This document shows positions 18,519 to 33,482 of a DNA stretch of 64,000 nt, one piece after another. Position 1 is the first letter of the stretch; the number at the start of each line of letters is the position of its first letter. The notes under the pieces were generated by a model. The model saw only the letters and a list, made by a program, of their open reading frames with translations, made no database searches and was not told the DNA's origin. This stretch comes from Scleromitrula shiraiana (taxonomy: Eukaryota; Ascomycota; Leotiomycetes; Helotiales; Sclerotiniaceae). Both the position numbers and the translations under genes were made by a program. The stretch is taken from contig JABELC010000001.1 in assembly GCA_028455995.1 (NCBI GenBank), positions 980,501 through 1,044,500 on the forward strand. The letters run 5' to 3'.

Positions 18519-21500
18519 GTTTAAAGTCCTGTTTTAGTCATTGATTATATAAGATTATTGAGGTTTAATATCTTGATGATTTAAGATTTGTATTTTTATA
18601 GGTAATATGTTTTAGGGGGAAATTAAGGGTTAAACTTTAAAATAAATAAAAAAGAAAAACAATTCCTTTAACTTTATTTTTTTGTTTTAATTTTTTATAT
18701 TTTCTTTTTTAAAATAATCTTTTTTTTTTTTATTAATAATATTTATTCTTTTTTCTTTTTTTTTTAATTTATTTTTTATATCAATTTCTTTTTTTTTTTT
18801 TTTTTTTAAATATTATAGTTTAATAATTATTTTTATTTTTTGAATATATTTTGTAATATATTTTATTTTAATTTTTATATTTAGAAAAAATTTTATATTT
18901 GTTTTTTTAATTTAATCTTTATATTTTTTAAAATTATTTAATTCTTTTTAAATTTTTAAATATTTTTGATATTTTAAAAATAAATGTTTTAAAATTTTTT
19001 TTTTTTTATATATATAATAATTATTTAAAATATATTTTAATTTAAATAAATATAATTTAATATATTTATATTATAGTTTTAATTAAAATAATATATTTTT
19101 AATTTTTTGTTTTATATTTTTAGGTAATAAAATTTTATTTTTAGTTTTTTAATTAAATATTTTATTATAAACTAATTTTTTTATTTTTAGTATTTGTTTT
19201 TATTTATATTAATTATATTAATTAATTTTTATATTAATTATAATAAAATTAATTATATTTGAATTTAAGTATTATTTTATAATAAGTTTAATAAGTTTAT
19301 TAGTTTTTTTATTATTTATAATATTAATATGGTTTAGAATTTAGTAAAACAAGATTTTGGTTTTGTATATTTTGATTTGTTTTGTTATTTTTATAATTTT
19401 GATTTATTAATTTTGTTTAAAGTTGTTTAATAAGATTTTTAATTTAAATAATTTAATTTGATTATTTAAATATATTTAAAAATAGATTTTTAATTTAATA
19501 ATTTAATTTGTTATTTTGATTATATAAATAACTTTTTTTAATTTATTATTATATATAATCTTTAAAAAATCTAAATTATATTATTTAATATTTTCTAATT
19601 TTAAATTGTGATTATATAAAATAATATTAATATTAATTAAATTTTTTTTAATTTTATTTATAAATATAAATATATTTAAATAAAAAAATTTTATAAAAAA
19701 ATTAATAATTAATAATTTATTTAAATAGTTTTTTATTTTTTCTTTTTTCGATATTTTATTGATTAAAATAAAGTATAATATATCTTTATTTTAAAAAACA
19801 AAATAAAATTGATAAATTGATTTGAAAGAATATTAATAAAAATAGAGTTTATTAAAAATTATTATAATATATTATAATTAAAATAGATTTTTTAATGATT
19901 TTGTTTTATTAAATAAAATTTTTTTATTATTTATTATAATTTAATTAATAAAATATCAATAAAAAAATTTTAATACTTGAATGCTATATTTTTTAATATT
20001 GAAATTTAATTTGATTTCAAAAAAAAATAAACTTATTTCAACTTTTATAATTAATATAAAGATTATTTAAAAGACTTCAAAAATTTTTTATAGTTTTAAA
20101 TTTTATAATTATTATAAAAATTTGATTAATTTTAATTAGTTTTTTTATTAAATTATTAAATTATAATTTATTATATTGATAATATAAACTATATAAATTT
20201 AATAAATAATTGCTATATTCAATCTTTTTTTAATATTTATAAATTTAATTATATAATAGAATGCTGATTTTATTTATTTAATATATATATTTATATATTT
20301 TTTAAAAATTAGATTAATATTAAATCATATATTTAACTAATAAACTAAGTTTTTTGATTATAATATTTTTTAATTAAAGAATATAATAATTAATTTAATT
20401 TTTTTATTTTTAATAAAATAAATTAATTTAATTTTAATAATATCAAACTATATTATATTAATAATCTCTTTTTAATATAATATAATAATTTCTTTTTTTA
20501 AAATAACTTTATTTTTTTTAAAAAATATAAAAAAAGTTATAAAAGCTATATTATCAATATATAATAAAATTTTTATATTAAAATATTAATAAAAATTTTT
20601 TATATAGATTAAAAATAAGATAAAGGAGATCAAATTATTTTATAATATTTTAATATTGATTTGGCTAAATTTTTTTGATTATTTATCAAATGCGAATTTT
20701 AATTTTCGATTTTTTAGAAATGATTTTATCTATACTATTAAATTTATTAAGAAATTTAATCTTTTTAAAATATTTAATAATTAGTTTTTCGCTATATAAT
20801 CAAATGTTTTTTTTATATTGAAAAAAATTATAAATATTTTTAATTCAAATTTTTTATTCAACTAGATTTTATTTATAAAAAGTATCATTATATTAATAAT
20901 CAATTTTTTGAATTAACCATTGATTTGTAAAAAATGAAATAGATTAATAGTTTTCGCAAAATAGTTTAGTTTTTTAATCAATATTCATTTATTGATTTTT
21001 TTTAAATAATTTAATAAAAAAATTATTTAATAAACTTTAAAAATAAAAAAATCTAGTTTTTTAAACTTTTTTAAAATTGTTTTTGTAATTTATTTCTAAT
21101 ATTTTAAATAATATTTTAATTTAAACAAAATCAAATAAATTTTAAAAAATTATTTAAAGATATATTTATATATTTTCTAAATAATAATATATATAATTAA
21201 ATTAAAGTTTAAAAATTTATTTTTGATTTTAATTAAACAAATATTTTAAAGCTTTAATAATATTAAGTTTAATTAATTTTATTAATTTAATTTGTAATTT
21301 ATTTATTTAGGAATGAAAGCTTCGAGAAGGGGAGAAAATAGGATATTGCGAAAAGATTTATATTTCTTTTTAAAATTAATAATAAAAATTTATATATTTA
21401 ATTAATAAATAATAAATATTTTCTTTATTTTTCGTTTATTAATATATATTATTGCTTTAAAAATAGACTTGAAATCTTTATTTTTTAGAAAAGAATTCTA

Positions 21501-24182
21501 ATAATTATATTTAGTTTTTTTAATTAAAAAGAAATATTTAGCTCTAAATTGAAAAAATTTGTTTTATTTAATGATATTTCTATAATTCTTTTTTTATTTT
21601 CAAAGCATTTCTTTTTTTAGATTTTTTAGTTTATTATTTCATTAAGATTTGAATAAGCATATTGATTTAATAATAAAAATATAAACTTTAACTATAATCA
21701 TAATAAAATCAATAAATTTTATCATTATCTAATCAAAAAAGTTGATAATTTACTTTAAATATTCAATATTAATAAAAAAAATTAAAAACTTTACAAATTC
21801 TTTTGAATAAATAATAGAAGTTTAATTAAATTTGGCGATCTCGAATTAAAAAATTTATTAGTTTGTTTTTTTAATATTAAATTGTTTTAAAATAAAAAAA
21901 ATATCAATAAGAATTAAATTTTAGATTAAAAATAAAATATTATAATAATTTAAATTTAATTTGAGAAAAATTTATTAATTTTCAATATTAATTTTTTTAA
22001 TAAAAATAAAATCAAGAATTGTTTTTTTTTTTATTTAAAGTTTAAAAAAATTCTTTTTCCCAAATTATTATATAATTCTAAATTATTAAATTTAATTTAT
22101 TTAATAAATTAATTTATGTTATTAAATTTAAAAAATAAAAAATTTTATTAAAGATAATGAATATTAAAATTTTTTAAAATAATTATTTTAAAGTTAATTA
22201 ATAAAAAATAAAAGATTTAATTAAATATAAATTGACTTTATCTTTCTTAATCTTTTTTATTATAAATATTATAAATCGATATTTTGTTATTTTAATTTAT
22301 AATAATATTTAAAATTATTAAATTAGAATTATATAGAAAGTTTAGGGCAATTTTTATTAAAACTTAAATATTTTTTATAATATAAATTATAATATATAAC
22401 AAATTTAAAAATAATAAAAAGATTTAAATAAAATTAAAGTATAAAATAGAATAAAAACCTAAATTCTAAATAATTCAAAGTTTTTATATAAATATTAAAT
22501 TTATATTTAATTTGATTATTATTTAAAAAATATTTTTTATATTTATTTTATTTTTATAAAGATTTATTTGAATAATTTTTAGATAACTTTTTTGATTTAT
22601 AAAATCATAATTATTTAATTTTTAATTGCATTTTAAATTTTATAAACTTTATTATTTATTATATATGTTTTTCTATAATTAATATATTTTAAAATAAAAT
22701 AAATATATTTGTTATTTTTAATTTTATATATATTATAATAATATATTTTAATTAGATAATCTTTATTATAAAATTGATATTTGTATTTATTTTTATAATA
22801 TTGATTTAAATAATTAAACTTTTAGTATTTGAAGTATTAAGTTAAAAGCGTATAAAAATAAAGTTTTTCAATTTTGATCAAAATATTAATAATATAAAAT
22901 TAATAATATATTATATGATTAGTTTTCTATTTTATAGTAAAAACTATTATTATAAAATTAACTTTTTGATTTTGCTTTTTTTTAAAAGATGATAGTTAAT
23001 ATAATTATTTAATTACTATAAATCCTTTGTTAAAAATTCGAATTTTATTTTTAATCAATTCTATTTTTTTTGAATTATTGAAATTAATAATTAATATTTT
23101 ATAAAAAATTATTTTGAATTATAGTTTATTTTTTTAAATTGATTAGAATATGATAATTCTTTTTCAAATCGATTATTTTTTTATAAAAAATTTTAATATA
23201 TAATTTTTTATTATAATAATAATAAAATTTTTATTAAATAATTTTGTGATTAAAATAATAACTAGATTTTTAATATTTTTATTTATAAAAACAATATTAA
23301 ATATATTTCAAAATTTTAAAGGAAAAATAGTAAATAAAGAATTTAAATCAAAACGAATTAGAATTAATCTATTAAAATTGCTTTTTTTTGTTTTTAAAAA
23401 AGATTTTTTATTTTTAGTTGTTATATTAATCTATTTAGCATTGTTATTGTTTTTTATAATATTTATTTAAAATATAATAATTAAAATAAAAATTAAAGAA
23501 AAAATTAAAGAAAAGATTAAAGTAGATAATTGAATTAGCTTTGAATTTGTTTTAGCTAATATAATTATAATCTTGATTTTAATCAAATTTTATATTTTTA
23601 TTTCGATATTTTTTATAATATTTTATAGGTTAGTAATTTAAAATTTTGTGATAGATTATAAATTTATAATTTAAAATGTAATAATTTTTAATAATATTAT
23701 CATTTTTTTTTTTTTTATATATTCTTTAAAAACTTTAATAAAGTCTAAAAATCTTGTTTATTTTTTGTTATTTTTATTTATGCTTGTAATTTTCATGATA
23801 AAATTATATATTTTAAAAATAAGATCAACAATAGTTAGTTTTTTAATCAAATATATATATTTGGTAAATGGTTTGGTTTAGATAAAAAATGATCTTTTTC
23901 TAATATTACTATAGTTAGCCTGAAATTGATTGATGGCTATACAATATAAAGAGTTGTTAGAGTTGTTGAAAGTGAATTCTATCAAAATTCTAGTTACTAT
24001 AAATTTGTTGCATTAAAAAAGAAATAACTTTAATCGATTTAGTAAATCAATATCTAATGATATTTCTTTATAATTGATTTGCCTTGATAGACTTGAGAAA
24101 AATGGGTCTGATTTTGACCCAGATATATTCGCAGATTGATGGCGGTATTTGTTTTGTGTATATTGAAATGTAATTAATAGTT
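18472..24182 (-). mobile_element. LINE copy 2: full-length non-LTR retrotransposon nested in element A
   Basis: The body at 18486-24168 (about 5.68 kb) lies on the minus strand. A T run at 18484-18517 is the poly-A tail, followed by the same 3' end as copy 1. A 14-bp duplication TGTAATTAATAGTT flanks it (18472-18485 and 24169-24182). The two halves of element A rejoin across it when compared with copy B near 39655. RT motifs correspond to those of copy 1, e.g. the I-K-K-x-F region near 20793-20819. Nearly all G and C in the 3' two-thirds are lost, while the 5' terminal ~300 bp (23870-24168) keep many. Confidence 0.9.
24104..24120. other. Short hairpin in the LINE 5' end
   Basis: GGGTC and GACCC form a 5-bp stem around a 7-base loop about 50-65 bp inside the 5' end of the full-length LINE. 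It sits in the GC-retaining part. A role in the 5' UTR is speculative. Confidence 0.4.
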
Positions 24183-25630
24183 AGATTAGTTAGTTTTTAT
24201 AATATTTCAAATTATTGTTTATTAATAATTAATATTATCATTATTTTTATATTGATTATAATATTTTAAAATTTATTGAGATTATATTTATTATTTATAA
24301 AGAATATTTTAAGATTATATATAATTTATTTTAATATTATATTTTTATTGGTTTAGTTATTATTAGATGGTTTTTTATATATTAATATATATTTAAATGC
24401 TTTTTTTATAAATTTAGTAATTATTTATAGATTATTAATTAGATTATTTAATATATAGTATATTTTTGATATAGTTTTATTTAAATATTTTATCTTTATA
24501 TATAATGTTTTATAGATTTTTTTAATATTCTTTTTTTTTATTTTTTGCTTTTTTTTATAATATATCAAAAATTATTTATATATATAATTATTATTATTTT
24601 TGATGATTTTTTTTTTATATTTTTTTTAAGTTTTTTTTTGATTTGATTTTAGGTAATTTATAAAAAAACATTTTTCTTTTTTATATATTTAATATCGTTT
24701 TTTATAGATTAATCTAAAATTTTTTTTATTATATTACTTTTGAATATTAGATTATGATTTAGATTGATTTTGATAATTATTATATTTTTTTTGATTATTA
24801 TGATTATTTATTTTATTATATTTATTATAATTAAAATTTTTGCTTTAATTTTATAAATTATTTATAAATTTTTTTTTAATATAATATATATTGATATTGT
24901 TATTTTGCAATTTATTATAGATTTAGATTGTTTTTTTGATTTTTTAAATAAAATTAAAAATATTTATAATTAATTAATAATATATTTGAATATATTATTT
25001 GATTTATTAATATAATACAATTATTTTTTTATAAAAATATAATTAGGTTTTTATATTGTTTAATAGGATTTTATATAATTGTTTTATTTTTATAAAAAAC
25101 AATTTTAAATATTATTTGAATTTTTTCTTTTAATTTTTATTTATAATATTTTTTATTATTAATTTTATTTATTTATTTATTATATTATAATAATATAATT
25201 TTTTCTAATATTATATTTTAAATTTTGTAATTAAATTCTTTATTTTTTATAAAAATATAATAAAATTCAATATATAATATTTAAATATTTTGTTTTTAAA
25301 CATAATTAAAAATGCTATTATTATAAATTTATTTAAAATATTTATATATTATAAGATTAATTTATATATAATTAATTTATAATCAAAATTATTATTTTTA
25401 TTATTAAATTTTATTATATTATCATATATTTTATTCAAATTAATCTAATATTAGACTTTTAATATATAATATTAACAACTTTTCTTTTAATAATATCTTT
25501 AATCTTTATATTCATCTTTATATATATATACTCTTTTATCTATTTATTTTTTTCCCTAGTTTTATTTATATTAAAAATTACAATTATTTTAATTATAATC
25601 ATTTTAATCAATTTAAAATATATAATAATC

Positions 25631-25805
25631 TTGATTAAATTGATTTTGATTAAATTAATTTTGATTAAATTAAATCTGACTAAATTGAATTTAATCAAAT
25701 TAAAATATATAATTATTTTAATTATAATAATTTCTATTATAATTATTTATATTATAATAATTTTGATTAAATTGATTTTGATTAAATCGATTTTGATTAA
25801 AATAG
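25631..25805 (-). repeat. 15-bp minisatellite of element A (Gag-like frame repeat)
   Basis: Imperfect 15-bp units (TTGATTAAATTGATT type) at the position equivalent to the longer array of copy B. It matches the Q/N-rich repeat in the Gag-like frame of copy E. Confidence 0.7.
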
Positions 25806-27853
25806 CTTTAACCAAATTAAAATGTATAATTATTTTGATTATAATAATTTTTATTATAATTATTTTTATTTTTATAATTTTGATCATTATATAATATATA
25901 ATTATTAAATAAAATTATATATTAAATAATATAATCTATTAAATTATATATTATTATTATTAAAATAATTTTAAATAAATATTTAAAATTGACTTTTATT
26001 ATAAACTAAATATTCTTTAATAATTTATTAAAATGCTTTAATAAATTAACCACCATTTATATAATTAAAATATTTTATTTAATTTACTTTCTTTTTTCAA
26101 CTCGTTTTTTTATATTCTTTTTTTAATCTCATTTCTATTTCAAATTTTTTATCATTATTTTTATATTGTTAAACCTAAATTTTATAAATTAATCTCTATA
26201 AATCTTTTTTAAATAAATCTTAATCTATTTAAAATATAATTTTATATATATTATATTTTATAATATATAAATTATTAATATTAATATATTAATATAAACA
26301 TTATTTTTTTATAATATTTTTATTATTATTATTAAATATCCTTTATTTAATATTTAAATCATCTTCAGTTTTATATTTTTAAACACTTTTTTAAAATCTA
26401 TCTATAAATCTATATTAATAAAAATTTTTAAATTATTAATTATATATTTATTAAACTTATATTTTAAATAACGATTTATTATATATAAATGTTTTATATC
26501 ATATCCTTTATATTTATTAATAAAATCTAAATTATTTAAAAATAATTTATCAAATAAATTTTTATAATACTTTTTATTTTATTTAAGTTTAAAGTTTTAA
26601 TCATATTTAAAATCATATATATTATTATTCTTTAATTATTGTTTTTTTTTAAAATCAAATATAAACTCTTTAAAAATATTGTTTATTATATTTTTGAATA
26701 AAAAGATCTTTATTTATATTTAAAATATTAAAATTTATATTTGTCTAAATATTTTTTATTAATATTGTTTTTATAATAGATTTATATATATTAAACTTTT
26801 ATTAAGATTTTTTGATAATGTTTTTAATACTAATTAAAGTTTTTTAATTTAATTAAATATTTATTTTAATTATCGAAATATTAATAATAATCTTAAATTT
26901 TGAATATTTATATTTAATAAATTACTTTTTTTTTATAATTATTTAGAGTTTATACTTGTATTTATATTTTTTGATTTTCTTTTTTTCTTTATATCATTTT
27001 TGTTCACTATATTGCCCATAATATTATAATACAAAATAAAAAAATACTTTTAATAATATTTTATATTTGTTTATTAAGTAATATAATAATTATTATTAAA
27101 TTCATTTTTATTTAATTTTTTTATTATTATTAAATAAATATTTAATATCAAATTAAAAATTTAATCTAATAAAACTTTAAATCAAATTTAATTATCTTGA
27201 TTTATAAAATAAATCTAATATTAAATTAAAATTTGTTTTATTAAAATTTTTAAATCAAATATAATTATTTTAATTTATAAAATAAATATATAATAAACAA
27301 ATTTATTATAAAATAAAAAAGAAAATAGAGTAACAATAAAAAAATATAGAAATATAAAAAAAAAATTATTAATAATTTTATAAAAATTTCTAAATAAAAG
27401 TTTTTATATAAATAACTTTATTATTACCTTTATAATTATAATAAAATAATCATTATTATTAATGTTTTTATTTATTAAAATATTTTTTTAAATAATTTAA
27501 TATATATTTAAATAATATAATATAATTTGTATTTTTATCATTATTTTATTTGCAATAAATATTTAAATTTTATAATTTTAAAATCAATTTAAAAATCATT
27601 TAATTTATAATAAATATTTAAATATTATAATATCTAAACTAAAATTGAAAATTATTATTTTTACAATAAATATTCAAATATTATAAAGTTTAATTCTTTT
27701 TTTTATCAAAAAACTAAATAATTTATAAAACCTTTTATTATTAAAGATTATAAAAAGTTTTTTATTAATAATAAATAAAAATATTTAGAATTTATTAAAA
27801 TTAATATTATATATAAAATAGAAATCCTAATTTATAATATGCATATTAATTGA

Positions 27854-28013
27854 TATTTATATAACTTCAAAAATATGAAATTATACAATTATAGGTATTA
27901 TTTGTATTGTATTATTTGTTCAAAGAGTTTAAGAAGGGTATTGTACGTTGTTGAGGATATATATCTCTTTAATGGACACGTGACGTAAGGTCACGTGTTT
28001 GACTATACAGACA
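27854..28013 (-). repeat. LTR (right) of element A
   Basis: 160 bp. The outer part keeps CACGTGACGTAAGGTCACGT and GACTATACAGACA, while the inner end is altered (the GGGGG of the left LTR is AAAAA here). CACGTG boxes lie at 27977-27982 and 27992-27997 around a TGACGTAA (CRE-like) site, a plausible promoter module of the LTR in the minus-strand sense. Confidence 0.88.
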
Positions 28014-29033
28014 TATATAAATCTATATATTAAATAAACAAAATCGATGGTTTATTATAAAACTAAATTTATAAATATTAGAAAAAACCGAATATAATGA
28101 TTATTTATCAAATCTATATAATTTATATTATTAATATAATGGATCCTACCTTAACAATTTAATTAAAAAACCAATTAAAATTCATTGAATCTTTATAATA
28201 ATTTTAGAATTTAAAATTATGAAAACTTTTTAAAATTTTCTAAACAATCTTTATATTAATTATAAAAGTAAAAAGTAAATTTATAAAATTAAATTAAATG
28301 TTAACATTAAAGAATATAATATTCAAATATTAAAACTTTTTTCTTAATATTTTCTGAATCAATTTATAATTAATAATAAGAAAAGCATTCTTACTTAATA
28401 AAACAAAATTATTACTAAAAGATATATTTTAATTACATTACATTATGATAAATTTCGATAAATTTTGTTTTCATTAAACAATTTTGAATAAAATTGATAA
28501 ATTACAATAAGAAAAATAATAAATGAATTAAAATTTATAAATCTAAAGTTTTGTTTTGTTAAGTTTTAAATTATATTAATATTATAAATATTGAGAAAAT
28601 TGTTGAAATTATTAAATTTATTGTATAATAATACTTAGATTTATATGTAATTAGTTTTATGATGATTAACATAAAAATTAATCAATTTAATTATTAGACG
28701 TAAATAGAATATAAAAAAATCATCTATAATAAAATACTTCATTAAAAAATTAAAAAGAAATTCATTTTATCTAGAAATATAAAATAAACAATTGAAAATA
28801 TATTATGTTAATCAAAATTATAATAAGAATATATTAAATTGTATTTAAATAAATCAAATTACATTTCAATTAATTGTTAAATATATATAAAATTTTGTTT
28901 GAAAACAATTATGATTAAAATATCAATAATATGTAAAAACTAAAAAATGAACTAAATGATTTTGAAGAATATAAAGTTTAAGGCAAAAAATGAAATAAAA
29001 AGCTTTTTTCAAATATGAAAATTGAAATGAAAT
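28014..29033 (+). mobile_element. LINE copy 3, second segment
   Basis: The + strand aligns with the reverse complement of LINE copy 1 from about 10520 to 9130, continuing the copy broken at 14778. About 100 bp seem lost at the break. It is cut at 29033 by LTR element C. The last ~0.4 kb and the poly-A tail are not in the window. Confidence 0.78.
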
Positions 29034-29194
29034 TGTTCGTATGACTTTGGGGGAGTAGAACGGTACAATATAGGTGCATTTTTTATATTGTATTAATTTG
29101 TTTAGAAAGATTAAAAAATGTATTGTATATTATTAAAAATATTTATTTTTTTAATAAATATATAATATAAAATTATATATTGATTATATAAATA
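29034..29194 (-). repeat. LTR (left) of element C
   Basis: 161 bp, aligned along its length with the left LTRs of A and B. The outer GGGGG is kept and the inner end is RIP-altered. Confidence 0.85.
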
Positions 29195-32100
29195 TTAATA
29201 ATTTTTTAAAAATTCAATATTGTATATATAAAAAATTAAATTTTATAAAAATTATAGTTTATTTATATAAAATAAAAAAATAGGCTTTTTTAATCTTTTA
29301 TTTTTTTAATATCTTTATAATTTATTTATATATAATATGATATTTTAATATTAAATTAAAAAAGATATTATTTAAATTATATATTATTAATATTTTCTTT
29401 ATATTAATAAATTTTTTTAATATTAAATAAAATTTCACTTTTATTATTATATTTATCAAATCATTATTATTATTGATTTATTATATGTTTATAATTTTTT
29501 TATAATTATATAATTAATATAATATTATAATATTAATTATAATCTGGTTTTTAATTATTATTTTAAGTTTAATTAATAATTAAAATAAAAAATATTAATA
29601 AATATAAATAACTAATAATAAAATATAATTATTAAAGATTTTATCAATTATATTTTTGATAATATAAATCAAAATTCTTTTATAAATTTCTTATTATTTT
29701 TATATATATTCATTAAATATTTTTATATTATTATTATTTAATTTAATATTTTATATAATTTATATTAATTTAAATGCAATTTTAAATTAATAGTAAATTA
29801 TAATATAAATATTATATATATATTAAATAATATGTTGTTTTTTAAATACTATATTGTTTTAAAATCTATTATATATTTTACATATATTAATATTAATTTT
29901 TTTAATTTTTTGAAATTTTTATATTATAATTTTTAATTTCTTATAATAACTAAATCTTTTAATAAAATTAAATTATTATTAAATTTAAACAAGAATATTT
30001 TAATAGATTATTTTCATTTTTTATACAAAGATTTAGTTTTCTTTTAAGAACTTTTTTTATAAATAAACTATTTATTAATAGTGATTAAAATATTATTTTT
30101 TTGTATTATTATAACTTTAAGTTTTAATTTCCAAATATATAATAAATAAAAATTATATATTAATATTATTATTTTAAACTTTATAATATAATAATTAAAA
30201 TATATATTAAATTAAAAATCTTTTATTATTCAAGTTTTATATGATAATCGTATTATATAAAATGTAATTTTTAATAAATATTCTATTTTTAAAATTATAT
30301 ATATAAAAATGAAATATTTAAATTTTAAAGTTATTTATATATATATTTGAATATTATTATATAAATAAATGTTAATTATATTAATTTTTATTACTATTAT
30401 TATAATAATAATTATTATTAATATATAGTTAATGAATTAATTATTATATAATTCAAAATTATATAAATATAATATATTTTGTTATATTATTAAAGTTTAT
30501 ATAATACATTTTGATTTTTTATATATTTCTTTTGTATTTAAATTCTTGAATTTATTAGTTTATTCATATTTAAAAAAAATTATTTTTATCTAAATCTTTT
30601 TTTATTTCATTATTTTAAATATATTAGTTTTTAGTAATTTATTTAATTTATTGTTTAATTTTATATATATTCTATTTATTTTTTTCTTTATATTTAATTT
30701 ATTTAATAAAAAGAAATATTGTATTAAAAGAAATTATTATATTAAAAAAAATATTTTAATTAAATATACATTATCCTTTTTATTTAATAAAATTATGAAA
30801 TTTATTAATATTTTTTCAAAATCTCTATTTTTTATATATAATTTAAATTATATTTAGTATTATATATTTTGTTGAATATATGAAAAAAACTATATTATTA
30901 TTAATAAAAAAATATTAATACTTCAATCTTTTTTTAATTTTTTATATTTATAATCTATCAATTTAAATAATTTTTGAACAATTTATTACCTAATATTATT
31001 ATTTATAAATATAATTAAGATGAAACTTTTTTTATATATTATTAATAATATTATTATTAAATTAATAAGCTTCTTTCAATATAAATAAATTAAAATTGAT
31101 TATATTACTATACTATTATTATTTACATTAATTTTATAATTTTTATTTTTTATTAATTTAGAAATATAAAAACTTATTTATTTGTTTTTTTTTATGAATT
31201 AGTATTTTTAAATATACTTTGAAATTATACATTATATATATAAATAATCTATTTTATTTTTATAATATATTCTTTATTATTTAAATTACTTTATGTTTAT
31301 AAATTTTATTATTTATCTTTTATAATTTTAATCTATAATTCATAATAATCTTTATCACTGGATTTAATTTTTTTATATATATTTAAATATTACATATTAA
31401 AAATATTAAAGATAATTTATCAAAACTTATGATATTATTTATAATCTTTATTATTATTTATAATATTTTTTTTTATAGAATTAAGTTATTATAATTCATT
31501 TTATAAACTTTTATATATTTATTATATAATTTTATAATTTTATTGAATTTTATTGATTAATTAATAGAATTTTATAAATATTGTCTTTATTTTGATTATT
31601 ATAATATTTATATATTTTTTAAATTTTTTTATAATAAATTTTATATTAATATTAATGATATTATCATTTAAAATTTTTATATAAATATTAACCTATTTAA
31701 AATAGATTATATTTTAAATATATTTTATTAATATTTTATTTAATTATATTACTATTAAAGATTTTATTGTTTTATTAAATATATATATTATTAATAATAA
31801 TAATATAATTGAATTAAATATTGTTATTTTTATTATTATTATTTTTAAATTTAAATCTCTTTTATAATTTATTATATATTTAGTATCAATCATAATATTT
31901 TATTAATTTATTAATTTTTTATTTATTTATATTATTACGATTCATTTGCTCAAATATAGTATAGTTTTAATATAGTTTTATCAAAATAATTTATTTTTAT
32001 ATAAAATATTTTATGAATTATATTAATCTTTTTTATATTTTCTTTTATTTTTTTTAAAAATATATTAAAAATTATTTATATATATACTTATCATTATTTT

Positions 32101-33375
32101 TTAAAATTTTTTCTTTATATTTTTATTGAACTTTTTCTCAATTTGTTTTTAAATCATTAATAAAAAAATATCTTTTTTTTCTTCATATTTAATATTATTT
32201 TTTACAATTTAACCTAAAACTATTTTTATTATATTATTTTCAAATGTTTCATTATGTATTAAATTAATCATTATAATTTTTGTAATTTTTGTAATTTTTG
32301 TAATTATTGTAATTATTATAATTAAATATATTAATATATTATTGTAATTATTATTTTTATTCTAATTTCTATAAATTATCTTTGAATTATTTTTCTATAT
32401 AATATATATCAATATTATTATTTTATAATTTATTATAAATTTAAATCATTTTTTTAATTTCTTAAATAGAATTAAAAATCTTCAAAATTAATAATATATT
32501 TAAATATATTACTTTATCTTCTAATATAATAAAATAACTTGTTTTATATTACTATAATTAATCTTTTATATTATTTAATAAAATTTTATATAATTATTTT
32601 ATTTTTATAAAAAAAACTTTAAATATTATTGAATTTTGTTTTAATTTTTTTATAATATTTTTTAATATTAATCTTATTTATTTATATATTTTATTATAAT
32701 AATATAATTTTTTTAATATTATATTTTAAATTTTATAATTAGATTTTTCGATTTTTATAAAGATATAATTGGATTTAATATATAATATTTGAACATTTTA
32801 TTTTCAAATATAATTAAAAATACTATTATTATAAATTGATTTAGAATATGTATATATTATAAAATTAATATATAAATAATCATTTTATGATTAAAATTAT
32901 TATTTCTATTATTAGATTTCATTATATTATTATATATTTCATTTAAATTAATTTATTGTTAAATTTTTAATATATAGGTTTAATAACTTTCTTTTTAATA
33001 ATATTTTGAATTTTGAAATTTATGTTTTTATATATTTATTTCTTTCTTTTATATATATATATATATATTTCTTTATTTTTATATCTTTTTTTTAACTTTA
33101 TTTATTTTTATTTTTTTATATGTTCTATAACTTTTTTATTAATAATTCATTAAATTTATCAATCTATATCTATTTACAATTATTAATTTATTATAAAGAA
33201 TTTTAATCATATAATTTATTTTGATCTAATTATATTGAAAACTATAATTATTTTAATTACAATTATTTTGATTATAATTAATTTAATTATATTAGAATAT
33301 ATGATTATTTTGATTATTATGTTAATTATAATAATTTTTATTATTATAAAATATACAATTATTTTAATTGTTATT

Positions 33376-33482
33376 TTGATTCTAATAATTTCGATTATAA
33401 TAATTTCGATTATAATAATTTCGATTATAATAATTTTGATTATAATAATTTTGATTACAATAATTTTGATTACAATAATTTT
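33376..33482 (-). repeat. 15-bp minisatellite of element C
   Basis: Seven or so units of GATTATAATAATTTC/T. The minus strand read in one frame gives N-Y-Y-N-R/Q pentapeptides, a variant of the repeat found in A, B and E at the same place in the element. Confidence 0.75.

Larger units (their letters stand above)
14779..28013 (-). mobile_element. LTR retrotransposon A, complete but containing a nested LINE
   Basis: Terminal repeats of 160 bp (14779-14938 and 27854-28013) start TG or its RIP form TA and end CA/TA. The element is flanked by TATAT at 14774-14778 and 28014-28018. The interior is collinear with copy B except for the LINE at 18486-24168. Without the LINE it is about 7.5 kb, like B. 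The sense strand is minus, inferred from the Gag-like frame of copy E. No intact ORF remains. I could not recognise reverse transcriptase or integrase motifs, so the superfamily is unresolved. Confidence 0.88.

Noticed and set aside
23246..23470. 74-codon + strand frame
   Set aside because: Antisense of LINE 2; the equivalent sense sequence in LINE 4 is on the other reading direction.
24104..24120. Transcription terminator or riboswitch-like hairpin
   Set aside because: A 5-bp stem at the 5' end of a LINE has no U-tract or aptamer pattern and can arise by chance.
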